This document shows, in pieces, positions 52,276-62,527 of a DNA stretch of 64,000 nucleotides (position 1 is the stretch's first letter; every line of letters begins with the position of its first letter). The position numbers and the translations under genes were made by a program. Source of the stretch: Leminorella richardii. GTDB taxonomy: Bacteria; Pseudomonadota; Gammaproteobacteria; Enterobacterales; Enterobacteriaceae. Location of the stretch: the NCBI RefSeq assembly GCF_900478135.1, contig NZ_LS483470.1, forward strand, positions 186,001-250,000, given 5' to 3'. The notes under the pieces were generated by a model. The model did no database searches, was not told where the DNA came from, and saw nothing but the letters and a program-made list of their open reading frames with translations.

Positions 52276-52947
52276 TTAGGCCGCATCGTGTGAAAGCTTG
52301 GGCGATGACTGGATGTGTACCAGCCGCTTTAACAGCACGTTCAGCAGAATACCGTACATCGGCAGGAAGAACAGTGCACAGATAAGCAGCTTGAACACGT
52401 AGTCGACCAGCGCGATCTCAACCCAGTTTTCCGCCATGAATGCGTTGCTGCTCTTGTAGAAGGCAATAGAGAAGAACGCAATGGTGTCGCTGAGGTTACC
52501 AAAAACAGCTGAAACGCTGGGAGCTACCCACCAGGCTTTTAGCTGGCGCAGTCGGTTGAAAACGTAAATATCGAGAATTTGCCCTAGCACGTAAGCCATA
52601 AAGCTGGCGATAGCGATACGGGCGACCACCAGATTGATCTGGTGTATGGCCTGATATCCCTGCCATGAGCCCTCGTAAAACCAGGTGGACAGCAGGTAAG
52701 AGATAAGCAGTGCAGGCATCATGACGACCAGAATAATGCGCCGAGCCAGCGGTGCACCAAACACCCGAACGGTGAGGTCTGTCGTCAAGAAGATAAACGG
52801 AAAGGTAAACGCGCCCCAGGTGGTATGGAAGCCAAAAATGGTGATAGGCAGCTGAACCAGATAGTTGCTGGAGGCAATAATCAGAATATGGAAGAACGAA
52901 AGCCATAGCAGCGCTTTAAGCCGCTGTTGTGCGGAAAACTCAAACAT
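52276..52947 (-). CDS. yhhQ: queuosine precursor transporter YhhQ
   Basis: Inner-membrane protein that imports 7-cyano-7-deazaguanine for queuosine tRNA modification. 223 residues with about six helices; the FIFLTTDLTVRVFG motif and the WVAPSVSAVFGNLSDTIAFF segment are characteristic of the ECF-like QueT/YhhQ family. Same strand as dcrB, as in E. coli. Confidence 0.95.
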   Translation of the reverse strand: MFEFSAQQRLKALLWLSFFHILIIASSNYLVQLPITIFGFHTTWGAFTFPFIFLTTDLTVRVFGAPLARRIILVVMMPALLISYLLSTWFYEGSWQGYQAIHQINLVVARIAIASFMAYVLGQILDIYVFNRLRQLKAWWVAPSVSAVFGNLSDTIAFFSIAFYKSSNAFMAENWVEIALVDYVFKLLICALFFLPMYGILLNVLLKRLVHIQSSPKLSHDAA

Positions 52948-53131
52948 GTTGTGACCTTTTTAGTTAAACGGCTTGCGCCTGCTGGGGTGAGGGAACCCAG
53001 CGCTGTATAAAATCAGTATTGTATAAAATATGTTCGCCGACGAATCGAGCGCCGCAGATGATACCGCGTTATTCGACGAATGCAATCGGAGATTGCAGCG
53101 ATGCGTGGCTAAACGCGGCGTTTGGCGCTTT

Positions 53132-54028
53132 TTACGGCATTTTCGGCGCAGGCGTTGGCGACTGTTCTGATCCCGGCACGCTGCCGAAACGGGCGTCCGC
53201 CGCGTTCCACTCTTCAACCGCCTGACGCAGCTCTTCTTTAGTTCTCCCGACGAAGTTCCACCACATAAGCACCTCTTCGCCCAGCGGTTCACCGCCAAGC
53301 AGCAGGATGCGGCTGTTTTCTTTCAGCGTGAGCGGTAGTTCAGCATTGCCAGAAGAGAGATAGGCCAGTTCGTTTTGGCTGAAGGCCTCTTGCCCAATCA
53401 AGGCTTCACCTTCTAAAACGAACAGGCCGTACTCAAAGTCTTGTTGAAGAGGCACTGTGAGCTGCGCCTGATGGTGATTGGCGATGTCTACGCCGACCAG
53501 CTCCGAGAAGCTTAGCGTTGGTGCGCGATAGCCAGAAAAGTCCCCTGTCAGCAGCGTGAAGCTAACGCCATCGCGGCTCCATTTTGGCAGGTTAGGGTAG
53601 TGGTCGAAACGCGGCGGCATGTCTTTGACGGCAGCAGGTAAGGCTATCCACAGCTGGACGGCGTGCAGTGTTAGCGATCCCGGTACGGCGTTTTCCGAGT
53701 GGGATATTCCGCGCCCGGCTGTCATCAGATTAACCTGTCCGGGGCGGATCACCTGCTCATAGCCCAGGCTGTCGCGGTGCAGAATTTCTCCTTCTAGCAT
53801 CCAGGTAAATGTTTGCAGCCCCGTGTGGGGGTGGGGAGCAACGTGCATACTTTGCGCATCGCTTTGGAAAACGGCAGGTCCTGCGTGGTCGAGGAAGCAC
53901 CAGGCACCGATAAGGCGACGCTCTTTAACAGGCAGCCCGCGGGCAACGGGGATGCCGCCGACGTCTTTTGTTCTGGAGACGATGCGCTGAAGAGCGGGCT
54001 GTTGGGGCGGTGTTGATGAGTTCGACAT
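53132..54028 (-). CDS. pirin-family cupin protein
   Basis: 298 residues, two cupin domains. Metal ligands of pirins are present: two His in HVAPHPHTGLQT and a His-Glu pair in GRGISHSEN. The opening GIPVARGLPVKERRLIGAWCFLDH is typical. Bacterial pirins include quercetin 2,3-dioxygenases and regulators of pyruvate metabolism; the specific role here cannot be told. Cytoplasmic; divergent from tusA, in line with yhhQ. Confidence 0.92.
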   Translation of the reverse strand: MSNSSTPPQQPALQRIVSRTKDVGGIPVARGLPVKERRLIGAWCFLDHAGPAVFQSDAQSMHVAPHPHTGLQTFTWMLEGEILHRDSLGYEQVIRPGQVNLMTAGRGISHSENAVPGSLTLHAVQLWIALPAAVKDMPPRFDHYPNLPKWSRDGVSFTLLTGDFSGYRAPTLSFSELVGVDIANHHQAQLTVPLQQDFEYGLFVLEGEALIGQEAFSQNELAYLSSGNAELPLTLKENSRILLLGGEPLGEEVLMWWNFVGRTKEELRQAVEEWNAADARFGSVPGSEQSPTPAPKMP

Positions 54029-54150
54029 GGCTTTCTCCTATTCCTTTCGCGTACGTCTAGTGTATTCGTTTGGCTTGCGCTCATTGTGCATCGTATTAAA
54101 CTAGGCAAATCGGTTTTTAGACAGCTTTTTAAGACAGCAGCAGGTTTCCT

Positions 54151-54399
54151 ATGACAGACGCGTTTGCCAATCCCGACCGTACCCTTGATGCGTTAGGGTT
54201 ACGCTGCCCAGAACCCGTTATGATGGTGCGCAAAACAGTGCGCCACATGGCAAGCGGGCAGACGCTGCTTATCGTAGCTGATGACCCGGCGACTGTCCGC
54301 GATATCCCCGGTTTTTGCCGCTTTATGGACCACGAACTGTTGGCCGCGGAAACTGAAGATACGCCTTACCGCTACCTGATCCGCAAGGGCGATGCCTGA
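54151..54399 (+). CDS. tusA: sulfurtransferase TusA
   Basis: Carries persulfide sulfur from IscS to TusBCD for 2-thiouridine in tRNA. 82 residues, E. coli size. Active Cys in [15 protein letters not shown]. In E. coli tusA lies beside yhhQ; here the pirin gene is inserted between them. Confidence 0.96.
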   Translation: MTDAFANPDRTLDALGLRCPEPVMMVRKTVRHMASGQTLLIVADDPATVRDIPGFCRFMDHELLAAETEDTPYRYLIRKGDA

Positions 54400-54413
54400 T
54401 TTCTGGCACCCGT

Positions 54414-55040
54414 CTAGATATGCAGTGACCTGACGATCGTAAAGTGGCCTAAAAAATAGCACACCGCGATCGCCGCACTGGCGGCTTTGAACGGCAGGTA
54501 GTATTTATCCGTCAGCCACAAGATGGCTGACATCAACAGCAAAACGCTGCCAATAAGCTGGCTGAAGGCCATGTCGTTAGGTGCAGCCAGGTAGCTGCTT
54601 GTCGTTATTCCTACCATCAATAGCGTGACTGCCAAATAGGCAGCGGCTGGCCAACGCATATCTGCCAGTCGGTTCCACAGCAGCGCCATGATAGTTAGCC
54701 CAACAGCAAGTAAAATCACAACCGGCGGCCAGTAGAAGCTGAGAGCCAGCGATGACGCAAAGCACAGCGTATAGGCCAGATGGGAAACAATTAGCGCACC
54801 GACAGCGTACAGCACGCGCTCTTGGGAAACCGCCTGAACGATGTCCGCTGCCAGACTGGCCAGCAATCCAATGGGAATAAGGTAGCTGACGCCGGTGAGT
54901 TCGGGAGATTGCCAGGCCCACAGCAGCATAAGAAGCATCGTGACGGGTTTAAACGCCCAGCGCTGCCAGCGAGGGCCGCGATAGGCCGCATCAACGTAGA
55001 TCCAACCGGAAAATATGACGGCTAAAAGAGGCCAGCTCAT
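54414..55040 (-). CDS. yhhN: YhhN family (TMEM86-type) membrane protein
   Basis: 208-residue inner-membrane protein of about seven to eight helices. Relatives in animals are lysoplasmalogenases; the bacterial role is unknown. Family features: GLLASLAADIVQA with the conserved Asp, and the HLAYTLCFASS segment. Convergent with tusA, 14 bases apart, as in the E. coli neighbourhood. Confidence 0.92.
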   Translation of the reverse strand: MSWPLLAVIFSGWIYVDAAYRGPRWQRWAFKPVTMLLMLLWAWQSPELTGVSYLIPIGLLASLAADIVQAVSQERVLYAVGALIVSHLAYTLCFASSLALSFYWPPVVILLAVGLTIMALLWNRLADMRWPAAAYLAVTLLMVGITTSSYLAAPNDMAFSQLIGSVLLLMSAILWLTDKYYLPFKAASAAIAVCYFLGHFTIVRSLHI

Positions 55041-55202
55041 AGGTTTATCCTTCAGGCTTTCAAGCGGTTCGATAACTTAAGTGTAGGAATAACCCGTTAG
55101 TTAAACAATGAATAATGCCGTTTCCGCTAGTGAAGTCGCATTCTTTCTGCGGTTATGTTAATTTTTTGGCGAGTTCGATATTCAGTGAGATAAAGCAACG
55201 AG

Positions 55203-55523
55203 ATGAGTCAAGAAAAGCCGCTGTACCGCATTCAGTTTATGAACAACGGTAAAAACTATCAGCTATACGTGCGCGAACTGACGCAGAGTTCGCTGTTTGG
55301 CTTTGTTGAAATCGGCGATTTTGTTTTTGACAGCGGCAGCTCGCTGCTGGTTGATCCCAGCGAAGAGCGGCTAAAAACGGAATTCTCTGGCGTTACGCGC
55401 AGCTTTATTCCTATGCATTCTGTTATCCGCATTGATGCAGTTGCTGAACAGGGCAGCGCGCGAATTTCTGAACTGGGCGATAACGTCACGCCCTTTCCCT
55501 ATTTTCCCGGTAGAAAGGGCTAG
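55203..55523 (+). CDS. DUF1820 family protein
   Basis: 106 residues. Recognisable as DUF1820 from YRIQFMNNGKNYQLYVREL, the DPSEERLKTEF stretch and SFIPMHSVIRID. Cytoplasmic, all-beta in appearance, function unknown. The gene lies between yhhN (divergent) and yhhL (convergent), where E. coli has yhhM; it is not YhhM. Confidence 0.85.
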   Translation: MSQEKPLYRIQFMNNGKNYQLYVRELTQSSLFGFVEIGDFVFDSGSSLLVDPSEERLKTEFSGVTRSFIPMHSVIRIDAVAEQGSARISELGDNVTPFPYFPGRKG

Positions 55524-55539
55524 CGGTATCGCCTAACTG

Positions 55540-55830
55540 TTACTGACCGCTTGGCGGCTTTTGCTGAAATTTGCTCTGCCATGCCAGCAGTTCAAAAACG
55601 CCAAACAGCAGGATCCTGACGGCCTGGGCGTTGCCCATTTTCTCTCCATCCTTCGGCAGCGTAGATTTAAGCAGCGCCAGCTGTAGCCCGTGCATAAACA
55701 GCGTAAATCCGGTCGCGACGTACAGAAAGTACTTTAGCGGGCTGGGAAAGGGGCTAAACAGATTGAGCAGCAAAAAGCCCCAGACGACAACCATCATCAA
55801 ACGCCCTATGTTAATCACCAGCTGTTTCAT
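55540..55830 (-). CDS. yhhL: YhhL family (DUF1145) membrane protein
   Basis: 96 residues from ATG 55830 (MKQLVINIGRLMMVVVWGFL); two to three hydrophobic helices; conserved HGLQLALLKSTLPKDGEKM and LFGVFELLAWQSKF stretches identify YhhL. The frame is open 23 codons further into rsmD. Function unknown. The ATG lies 8 bases from the rsmD stop, so they are probably co-transcribed. Confidence 0.93.
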   Translation of the reverse strand: MKQLVINIGRLMMVVVWGFLLLNLFSPFPSPLKYFLYVATGFTLFMHGLQLALLKSTLPKDGEKMGNAQAVRILLFGVFELLAWQSKFQQKPPSGQ

Positions 55831-55837
55831 ATTCACG

Positions 55838-56446
55838 TCATTCCTGTTCTGTGTGTTGTGGCGCTGATAGCGGCTGGCGCTGGTAGAGCCGATAGGCAAC
55901 CTGACCAGCGACTTTTTCCCGATGAAGCTGCCAGGTTGGCGGTACGGCTACCGCTGCGCTTTCTGACTCGGTTTCGACATAAATCCACGCCTCTTCTGCG
56001 AGCCAGCCACGCTGCTCTAGTAGGGAGACGGTTTCCGCCAGCAGCCCTTGACGAAAGGGCGGATCGAGAAACACCACGTCAAAGGGTGACGGGCTTCCTT
56101 TAAGCCAGCTTAGAGTGTCAGTATGGACTACCTGACCGCCGCGGGCATTTAGCAGCGCCAAATTTTTTTGCAGCCCCTGTGCAACAGAGCGCTCGGCTTC
56201 CAGCATGACGACCTGCTCGGCATAGCGAGAAAGGGCTTCAAATCCGAGGGAGCCGCTGCCTGCAAAGCAGTCCAGACAGCGTGCCTCCTGAAGGACTGGC
56301 GCTAACCAGTTAAACAGCGTTTCTTTTACCCGATCGGTCGTTGGCCTTAGGCCTGGGCTGTCCGGCACGGGCAGCTTTCTGCCTCGCCACTGCCCGGCGA
56401 TAATGCGGATTTGACCAGCCTTACTGGGGGAACTCTTTTTACTCAT
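55838..56446 (-). CDS. rsmD: 16S rRNA (guanine-966-N2)-methyltransferase RsmD
   Basis: Methylates G966 in 16S rRNA. 202 residues. RIIAGQWRGRKLPV opening, LRPTTDRVKETLFNWL, SAM motif LDCFAGSGSLGFEALSR and catalytic VVFLDPPFRQG. Divergent from ftsY, as in E. coli. Confidence 0.97.
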   Translation of the reverse strand: MSKKSSPSKAGQIRIIAGQWRGRKLPVPDSPGLRPTTDRVKETLFNWLAPVLQEARCLDCFAGSGSLGFEALSRYAEQVVMLEAERSVAQGLQKNLALLNARGGQVVHTDTLSWLKGSPSPFDVVFLDPPFRQGLLAETVSLLEQRGWLAEEAWIYVETESESAAVAVPPTWQLHREKVAGQVAYRLYQRQPLSAPQHTEQE

Positions 56447-56691
56447 AGGGCGGCTATTGACCAGAAAAACGATTAAGGGTTTATGGCGCTATTATAGCGA
56501 GAGCCGGTAGATTTAAAAATGCGTCAGGCACGGCCCGCGTAAATGCGTTTTCTTACGCGCGCTTTTTCGTTGCTGAATGGCATGATTTTGATGGGTCAGA
56601 TGTTAATATAAAGCCGTTTATCGCGCCGGAGAGTGTTAGACTTGGGCAAAGACGTGAACGTAATGGCGAGTGTGGAGGTTGTGGTTACAGC

Positions 56692-58200
56692 ATGGCGAAA
56701 GACAAAAAGCGCGGTTTCTTTTCCTGGTTAGGGCTTAACCGTCAGAGTGAAGACACTGAAAAAAATGAAGAGGCGTTGCCTGAACAGGAAGAAGGCGCTG
56801 CCGCAGGGAGCGATGTCGCTGAGCATCCGGTAACTGAAACCCCCGCCGACACAGCGGTCATCGCTGATACCGCAGGCGAACGCTTGCCGGACATCGAGGC
56901 TGATAGCGCGCTTGAGGATGAAAAAACCGAGGCAGACGAGACTGCTGAACTCGACGTTCTGGAACCGGCAGAAAGGGATACCGATCGACTCGAAGACGCT
57001 GCGCTGTCTGCTGACGTCGCACGCGTTGAGCAAGAAGAGGTTGAAGAACAGCTTCAGAACGCACCTTTTGACGAACGCGAGCTCGACGAGGCCGAAGAAG
57101 AAGCCATTGAGGATATCGCTCAGGAAGAGTCCGTTGAGGATGCTCCTTCTGAGTGGGAGCAGGACGAGCCTTTTGACGAAGGCGAGCTTGACGACGCTGA
57201 AGAAGAGGCCATTGAGGACATTGAGCAGGAAGAGGCCGTAGAGACGCCGCTTTCCATGCAGGAGCAGGAAAGGCCAACTAAAGAAGGCTTCTTTGCCCGC
57301 CTTAAGCGAAGCCTGCTGAAAACCAAGCAGAATCTAGGCTCCGGCTTTATGGGGCTGTTTCGCGGCAAGCGCATTGACGATGAGCTGTTTGAAGAGCTGG
57401 AAGAGCAACTGCTTATCGCTGACGTGGGCGTTAACACGACCAGTAAAATTATTGCCTCGCTGACTGAACACGCCAGCCGCCGCGATCTGAAAGACGCGGA
57501 AGCGCTGTACGAGCGGCTGAAGGACGAAATGTCCGAGATCCTCAAGGCGGTCGATAAGCCGCTGGACGTCAGCGGCCACAAGCCGTTTGTGATCCTGATG
57601 GTGGGCGTTAACGGCGTGGGCAAAACCACCACTATCGGCAAGCTGGCGCGCCAGTTTCAGGCACAGGGCAAGTCAGTCATGCTGGCTGCGGGTGACACCT
57701 TTCGCGCCGCAGCGGTTGAGCAGCTTCAGGTGTGGGGGCAGCGCAATAACATTCCGGTTATTGCTCAGCATACCGGTGCCGATTCTGCATCAGTGATTTT
57801 CGATGCGATCGAAGCGGCTAAGGCGCGCAACGTTGACGTGCTGATCGCCGATACGGCAGGGCGCCTGCAGAATAAGTCCCACCTGATGGAAGAGCTGAAA
57901 AAGATTGTGCGGGTGATGAAGAAGCTGGATGAAGAGGCGCCTCACGAAATTATGCTGACCATTGACGCCAGTACCGGCCAAAACGCCATTAGCCAGACTA
58001 AACTGTTTAGTGAGGCAGTAGGGCTCACGGGGATCACGCTGACTAAGCTGGACGGTACGGCAAAGGGCGGGGTTATTTTCTCTGTTGCCGATCAGTTTGG
58101 CATCCCTATTCGCTACATTGGCGTTGGTGAAGGCATTGATGACTTACGGCCTTTCCAGGCCAACGACTTTATTGAAGCGCTTTTTGCCCGAGAGGACTAA
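56692..58200 (+). CDS. ftsY: signal recognition particle receptor FtsY
   Basis: GTPase receptor that docks SRP-ribosome complexes at the membrane. 502 residues. A long acidic A domain (about 1-195) contains a 35-residue tandem repeat (PFDERELDEAEEEAIEDI / PFDEGELDDAEEEAIEDI; bases 57064-57168 and 57169-57273). The NG domain has GVNGVGKTTTIGKLARQ, DTFRAAAVEQL, DTAGRLQNKS and TKLDGTAKGG. First gene of ftsYEX. Confidence 0.98.
   Translation: MAKDKKRGFFSWLGLNRQSEDTEKNEEALPEQEEGAAAGSDVAEHPVTETPADTAVIADTAGERLPDIEADSALEDEKTEADETAELDVLEPAERDTDRLEDAALSADVARVEQEEVEEQLQNAPFDERELDEAEEEAIEDIAQEESVEDAPSEWEQDEPFDEGELDDAEEEAIEDIEQEEAVETPLSMQEQERPTKEGFFARLKRSLLKTKQNLGSGFMGLFRGKRIDDELFEELEEQLLIADVGVNTTSKIIASLTEHASRRDLKDAEALYERLKDEMSEILKAVDKPLDVSGHKPFVILMVGVNGVGKTTTIGKLARQFQAQGKSVMLAAGDTFRAAAVEQLQVWGQRNNIPVIAQHTGADSASVIFDAIEAAKARNVDVLIADTAGRLQNKSHLMEELKKIVRVMKKLDEEAPHEIMLTIDASTGQNAISQTKLFSEAVGLTGITLTKLDGTAKGGVIFSVADQFGIPIRYIGVGEGIDDLRPFQANDFIEALFARED
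57064..57273 (+). repeat. 105-base tandem repeat inside ftsY
   Basis: Two adjacent in-frame copies of 105 bases (57064-57168, 57169-57273) encode similar acidic 35-residue units. The first half of the unit is nearly identical and the second half more diverged, so the duplication is not recent. Confidence 0.75.
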
Positions 58201-58206
58201 GCAACA

Positions 58207-58872
58207 ATGATTCGTTTTGAGCAGGTCAGTAAGGCCTATTTAGGAGGGCAGCAGGCGCTACAGAGCGTTAGCTTTCATCTCCGGCAGGCCGAAATGGCGT
58301 TTTTAACCGGCCATTCCGGCGCGGGTAAGAGTACGCTTTTAAAGCTGATTTGCGGCATTGAGCGGCCAAGCGCGGGGCATATCTGGTTTTCCGGGCATGA
58401 CGTGAGCCGCCTGAAGCCAGCAGAGGTGCCCTTTCTGCGCCGCCAAATTGGCATGGTCTTTCAGGATCATAACCTACTGGCGGACAGAACGGTTTATGAC
58501 AACGTGGCTCTGCCGCTGATTATCTGCGGCGCGTCTCCTGAAGAAATTCGCCGTCGCGCGTCAGCGGCGCTGGATAAGGTCGGTCTGTTGGACAAGGCAA
58601 AGTGCCTCCCCGTTCAGCTTTCCGGTGGCGAACAGCAGCGGGTCGGCATCGCCCGCGCGGTGGTGAACAAGCCCGCGGTACTGCTGGCAGATGAGCCTAC
58701 CGGCAATTTGGACGACGAGCTTTCGGTCGGGATCCTGAAACTGTTTGAAGAGTTTAACCGCGTTGGCGTAACGGTACTGATGGCGACTCACGATCGGGGG
58801 CTTATCGCCAGCCGTTCCTATAGGGTTTTGACCCTTTCCCACGGAAGAATGGGAGGAAGCAGCGATGCGTAG
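58207..58872 (+). CDS. ftsE: cell-division ABC-type ATPase FtsE
   Basis: ATPase that with FtsX controls cell-wall hydrolases at the septum. 221 residues. Walker [13 protein letters not shown], signature [14 protein letters not shown], Walker [13 protein letters not shown], and the switch His in ATHDRGL. Starts 6 bases after ftsY; overlaps ftsX by 8 bases. Confidence 0.98.
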   Translation: MIRFEQVSKAYLGGQQALQSVSFHLRQAEMAFLTGHSGAGKSTLLKLICGIERPSAGHIWFSGHDVSRLKPAEVPFLRRQIGMVFQDHNLLADRTVYDNVALPLIICGASPEEIRRRASAALDKVGLLDKAKCLPVQLSGGEQQRVGIARAVVNKPAVLLADEPTGNLDDELSVGILKLFEEFNRVGVTVLMATHDRGLIASRSYRVLTLSHGRMGGSSDA

Positions 58873-59845
58873 TCGTAAGCCTCAGGTGAAAAAGAGCGCG
58901 CCGCCGAAGCCAAAAGCAGCGAAGCGCGAAAGCGGTGGCTGGCGCGAACAGTGGCGCTATGCCTGGCGCAATACGACCATCGACATGCTGCGACAGCCTA
59001 TTGCGACGCTGATGACGGTTGCGGTGATTGCGATTTCGCTGACGCTGCCAAGCCTCGGTTATCTGGTGTGGAAAAACGTTGGTACGGCGGCGGCAAAGTG
59101 GTATCCCACGCCGCAGGTGACTGTCTATCTGGAAAAGAGCGTAGCCGATGATGCGGCCAGCGCTTTAGCCGAGCAGATTAAAGGGATGGAAAGCGTTAAA
59201 AGCGTCGACTATATGTCTCGCGACAGCGCGCTAAAAGAGTTTCGCGAGTGGTCGGGATTCGGCTCTGCGTTGGACATGCTGAGGGAAAACCCGCTGCCTG
59301 CGCTTATCGTTGTGACGCCGAAGTCTGATTTTCTGAATACCACATCGCTAACGACGCTGCGCGACGCAGTTGGCAAGCTGCCCGGCGTCAGTGAAGTCAA
59401 AACCGACGACAGCTGGTTCTCTCGCCTGTCTGCGCTGACGCGGCTGGTAGGGTCGATTTCAGGAACAATCGCGGTACTGATGGTGGTAGCGGTGTTCCTC
59501 GTTATCGGCAACAGCGTGCGGCTTAACATTTTTAGCCGGCGGGATACGATAAGCGTGATGAAGCTTATCGGCGCGACGGACGGATTTATTCTGCGGCCGT
59601 TTTTGAACGGCGGCATGCTGCTGGGGCTGTTTGGTGCGGTGCTGTCTTTAATTATGTCGCAGGCGCTGGTGTGGATGCTGAGCTCATCGGTGACTCAGGC
59701 GGCCAGTGTGTTCGGCGCGCTGTTCTCCATTGACGGCCTAAGCTGGGATGAAAGCCTGCTTCTGCTGCTGGTATCCGCCATGATTGGCTGGGGTGCGGCA
59801 TGGCTTGCAACGGTCAGGCATTTACGTCAGTTTACACCAGGATGA
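58865..59845 (+). CDS. ftsX: cell-division membrane protein FtsX
   Basis: Four-helix inner-membrane partner of FtsE; its periplasmic domain recruits EnvC. 326 residues: basic N-terminal tail, first helix (about 45-68), periplasmic domain (about 70-200), FtsX-type helices ([21 protein letters not shown] and two more). ATG 58865 overlaps the ftsE end, giving coupling. Confidence 0.97.
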   Translation: MRSRKPQVKKSAPPKPKAAKRESGGWREQWRYAWRNTTIDMLRQPIATLMTVAVIAISLTLPSLGYLVWKNVGTAAAKWYPTPQVTVYLEKSVADDAASALAEQIKGMESVKSVDYMSRDSALKEFREWSGFGSALDMLRENPLPALIVVTPKSDFLNTTSLTTLRDAVGKLPGVSEVKTDDSWFSRLSALTRLVGSISGTIAVLMVVAVFLVIGNSVRLNIFSRRDTISVMKLIGATDGFILRPFLNGGMLLGLFGAVLSLIMSQALVWMLSSSVTQAASVFGALFSIDGLSWDESLLLLLVSAMIGWGAAWLATVRHLRQFTPG

Positions 59846-59964
59846 GTTATCCTCTGGTATAATGCCTCATCGATGTGCATGTCGTGCCCTGCGGCTTGAA
59901 ATAAACCCGCATATCTGCTGTTATAGCAACAGGATCTCAAGATCCCGTTTCACTCAATTTGCCT

Positions 59965-59991
59965 GAACTTTTGAATGAAACTCGGGTCTAA
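59965..59991 (+). promoter_or_regulatory. sigma-E type promoter of rpoH
   Basis: GAACTT at 59965-59970 and TCTAA at 59987-59991 with a 16-base spacer fit the sigma-E consensus (GAACTT, N16, TCTGA). They match the position and spacing of the E. coli rpoH P3 promoter, which makes RpoH at high temperature. It is 115 bases upstream of the rpoH ATG. Confidence 0.75.
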
Positions 59992-60106
59992 TTATCGAAT
60001 CATGCAGCGCCGTTCAAGGCCGCTGCTGGCGACGGAAAGGCGGTACCGTCGCGGCGTGTGTAAGTCCGCCAGCGTATGTAATGACGTTTTATTTAAGAGG
60101 GTTTGA

Positions 60107-60964
60107 ATGACTAAAGAAATGCAAACTTTGGCCCTGGTTCCACAAGGTAGTCTAGAGGCCTATATTCGGGCTGCTGGCAGCTACCCGATGCTGACAGCAG
60201 ATGAGGAACGCGAGCTGGCTGAACGGCTGCATTATCACGGCGATTTGGCGGCAGCGAAGAAGCTTATCCTGTCCCATCTGCGCTTTGTTGTTCACGTCGC
60301 TCGCAACTACTCAGGCTATGGCCTGCCTCAGGCAGACCTTATCCAAGAGGGCAACATCGGTCTGATGAAAGCGGTGCGCCGCTTTAATCCAGAAGTGGGT
60401 GTACGTCTGGTTTCCTTTGCTGTGCACTGGATCAAGGCCGAAATCCACGAGTATGTCCTACGCAACTGGCGCATTGTTAAGATTGCGACTACCAAGGCAC
60501 AGCGTAAGCTGTTCTTTAACCTGCGTAAGTCCAAGCAGCGCCTGGGCTGGTTTAATCAGGAAGAGGTTGAACTAGTCGCAAAAGAGCTGGGGGTTTCAAG
60601 CAAGGACGTGCTTGAGATGGAGTCCCGCATGGCCGCTCAGGACATGGCTTTTGACGCCTCGCCGGATGACGACAGCGAAAGCAGCGTCGTTGCCCCTGCA
60701 ATGTATCTAGAAGATAAGTCATCTGACTTTGCTGAAAGCATTGAAGATGAAAACTGGGACAGCGATGCCGCCGACAAGCTGACACAGGCTCTAAACGGTC
60801 TAGACGAGCGCAGCCAGCACATTATTCGCGCGCGCTGGCTGAACAGCGATGAGTCCAAAGCTACGCTGCAAGAGCTGGCCGATCGCTACGGCGTTTCTGC
60901 CGAGCGTGTGCGTCAGCTGGAGAAAAACGCGATGAAGAAACTGCGCGTGGCGATTGAAGCGTAA
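60107..60964 (+). CDS. rpoH: heat-shock sigma factor RpoH (sigma 32)
   Basis: Directs RNA polymerase to heat-shock genes. 285 residues, near the E. coli length (284). Region 2 with [17 protein letters not shown] and [18 protein letters not shown], the RpoH box [18 protein letters not shown] (chaperone/protease control) and region 4 helix-turn-helix ([20 protein letters not shown]). Follows ftsX, as in E. coli. The mRNA start region is known to act as a thermosensor in relatives; I did not fold it here. Confidence 0.98.
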   Translation: MTKEMQTLALVPQGSLEAYIRAAGSYPMLTADEERELAERLHYHGDLAAAKKLILSHLRFVVHVARNYSGYGLPQADLIQEGNIGLMKAVRRFNPEVGVRLVSFAVHWIKAEIHEYVLRNWRIVKIATTKAQRKLFFNLRKSKQRLGWFNQEEVELVAKELGVSSKDVLEMESRMAAQDMAFDASPDDDSESSVVAPAMYLEDKSSDFAESIEDENWDSDAADKLTQALNGLDERSQHIIRARWLNSDESKATLQELADRYGVSAERVRQLEKNAMKKLRVAIEA

Positions 60965-60981
60965 AGCCTGTTGATAGCTCG

Positions 60982-61012
60982 AAAAAAAGCGTTGCCTAGC
61001 GACGCTTTTTTT
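60982..61012 (+). terminator. intrinsic terminator of rpoH
   Basis: A-run, GCGTTG / CGACGC stem around CCTAG, then T7, about 20 bases after the stop. Confidence 0.85.
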
Positions 61013-61127
61013 ATACCTCTTTTCTGACAAAAGCTAACAGGGCTTGCGAATTCGTGGCGGCGGTGGCGAAAGTCGTTATAATAGTTGAGTCTTTTACTAT
61101 GGTATGTGAACTATTGGTATGTAAGCT

Positions 61128-61451
61128 ATGGAACAATTTTCTATTATCAGCGTCGCAGACGCCTTTGAACGACTGAAGCAGGGCAACGCCGTGCTGGTAG
61201 ACATTCGCGATGCTCAAAGCTTTACCACGGGGCACGCGCCTGGCGCTTTTCACCTGACGGACGCCAGCCTGAACGGATTTATGCAAAATACTGATTTTGA
61301 GCTCCCGGTGATGGTGATGTGCTATCACGGCATCAGCAGTCAAGGGGCGGCTCAGTATTTGGCGCATCAGGGATTCGAGCAGGTTTATAGCGTTGAAGGG
61401 GGCTTTGAGTCATGGTCGCGGAGCTTTCCCGACAGCGTTGTCTCCTCTTAA
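61128..61451 (+). CDS. glpE: thiosulfate sulfurtransferase GlpE
   Basis: Single-domain rhodanese that moves sulfane sulfur. 107 residues, near the E. coli length; catalytic Cys65 in [14 protein letters not shown]. First gene of glpEGR. In E. coli the divergent neighbour is glpD; here the upstream neighbour is rpoH and glpD is not present at this place. A TATAAT box lies at 61077-61082 but no good -35 is seen. Confidence 0.96.
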   Translation: MEQFSIISVADAFERLKQGNAVLVDIRDAQSFTTGHAPGAFHLTDASLNGFMQNTDFELPVMVMCYHGISSQGAAQYLAHQGFEQVYSVEGGFESWSRSFPDSVVSS

Positions 61452-61579
61452 GCCTGCTTCCGATACCCTTATCTCGATAATCCCTCATCGCAGCGGCGCT
61501 ATTGTGATAAATTAGCTTTTTTAACGTCAGTGCCTTCTCTTGAAAGGCGCTGTGATTTAATCACGTAGAGTGAGTCTGG

Positions 61580-62419
61580 ATGATTCTACTGACCGTATTC
61601 TCCAACGCCAGAGCGGCACAGGCTTTTGCTGACTATATGGCAACGCAGAACGTTGAGATTGAGGTGCGTCGGCAGCCTGAGCGTACTGAGCTGTGGCTGC
61701 AAAACGACAGCGACGAATCTAAAGCGCGTCGCGCCCTTGAGCACTTTATTCATTACCCCAACGATCCCCGCTATATGGCTGCCAGCTGGGAGTCCGGCAC
61801 TACCAATGCCGATATTCACTACCAGCGCACGCCGGTGCTTTCTTCTGTACGCGAACGGGCCGGGCCGCTGACGCTGGCGGTTATTGTCGTTTGCGTCATC
61901 GTTTATCTGCTGATGCAGCTGTTTGGCGACGACGCGCTAATGACGCTGCTGGCTTACCCTGCAGACAGCAGCCAGTATTTGGAAATGTGGCGCTGGGTAA
62001 CCCACGCGTTCTTACACTTTTCCCTTATGCACATCCTTTTTAACCTAGTGTGGTGGTGGTATTTGGGCGGCCCGCTGGAAAAGCGCCTCGGAACGGGGAA
62101 GCTTCTGGAAATTACGCTGCTGTCTGCTGTGCTGTCGGGCTATGGGCAGGCGGTATTTAGCGGCAATCTGTTTGGCGGCCTGTCCGGCGTGGTTTACGCG
62201 CTGATGGGGTACTGCTGGCTCTCAGGAGAGCGGGCACCGGAAAGAGGCGTCTATATGCAGCGCTCTCTGATGGCGTTTTCTGTCGTTTGGCTTCTGGCAG
62301 GGTATTTCGATATGTTCGGTTTTTCCATCGCTAACGCGGCTCACGCCGGTGGCCTAGCCGTTGGCTTAGCGCTAGCCTGGTGGGATACATTGCCGTCTAA
62401 GAGACATCGGGGACGATAG
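61580..62419 (+). CDS. glpG: rhomboid intramembrane protease GlpG
   Basis: Serine protease that cuts membrane proteins within the bilayer. 279 residues: a soluble N-terminal domain (about 1-70), then six helices. Catalytic Ser near 202 in [14 protein letters not shown] and His near 255 in [11 protein letters not shown]; the [19 protein letters not shown] stretch is also conserved. 128 bases after glpE. Confidence 0.97.
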   Translation: MILLTVFSNARAAQAFADYMATQNVEIEVRRQPERTELWLQNDSDESKARRALEHFIHYPNDPRYMAASWESGTTNADIHYQRTPVLSSVRERAGPLTLAVIVVCVIVYLLMQLFGDDALMTLLAYPADSSQYLEMWRWVTHAFLHFSLMHILFNLVWWWYLGGPLEKRLGTGKLLEITLLSAVLSGYGQAVFSGNLFGGLSGVVYALMGYCWLSGERAPERGVYMQRSLMAFSVVWLLAGYFDMFGFSIANAAHAGGLAVGLALAWWDTLPSKRHRGR

Positions 62420-62527
62420 ACCCCACGCTTTATGGGCAAGGTAGCCTCGTTGTGTATAATGGATGCCATAGAGTTAGCCAAAATAATAACAAGGGCGCAT
62501 CTGGGTAAGCGCATATAAGGTCTAAAA

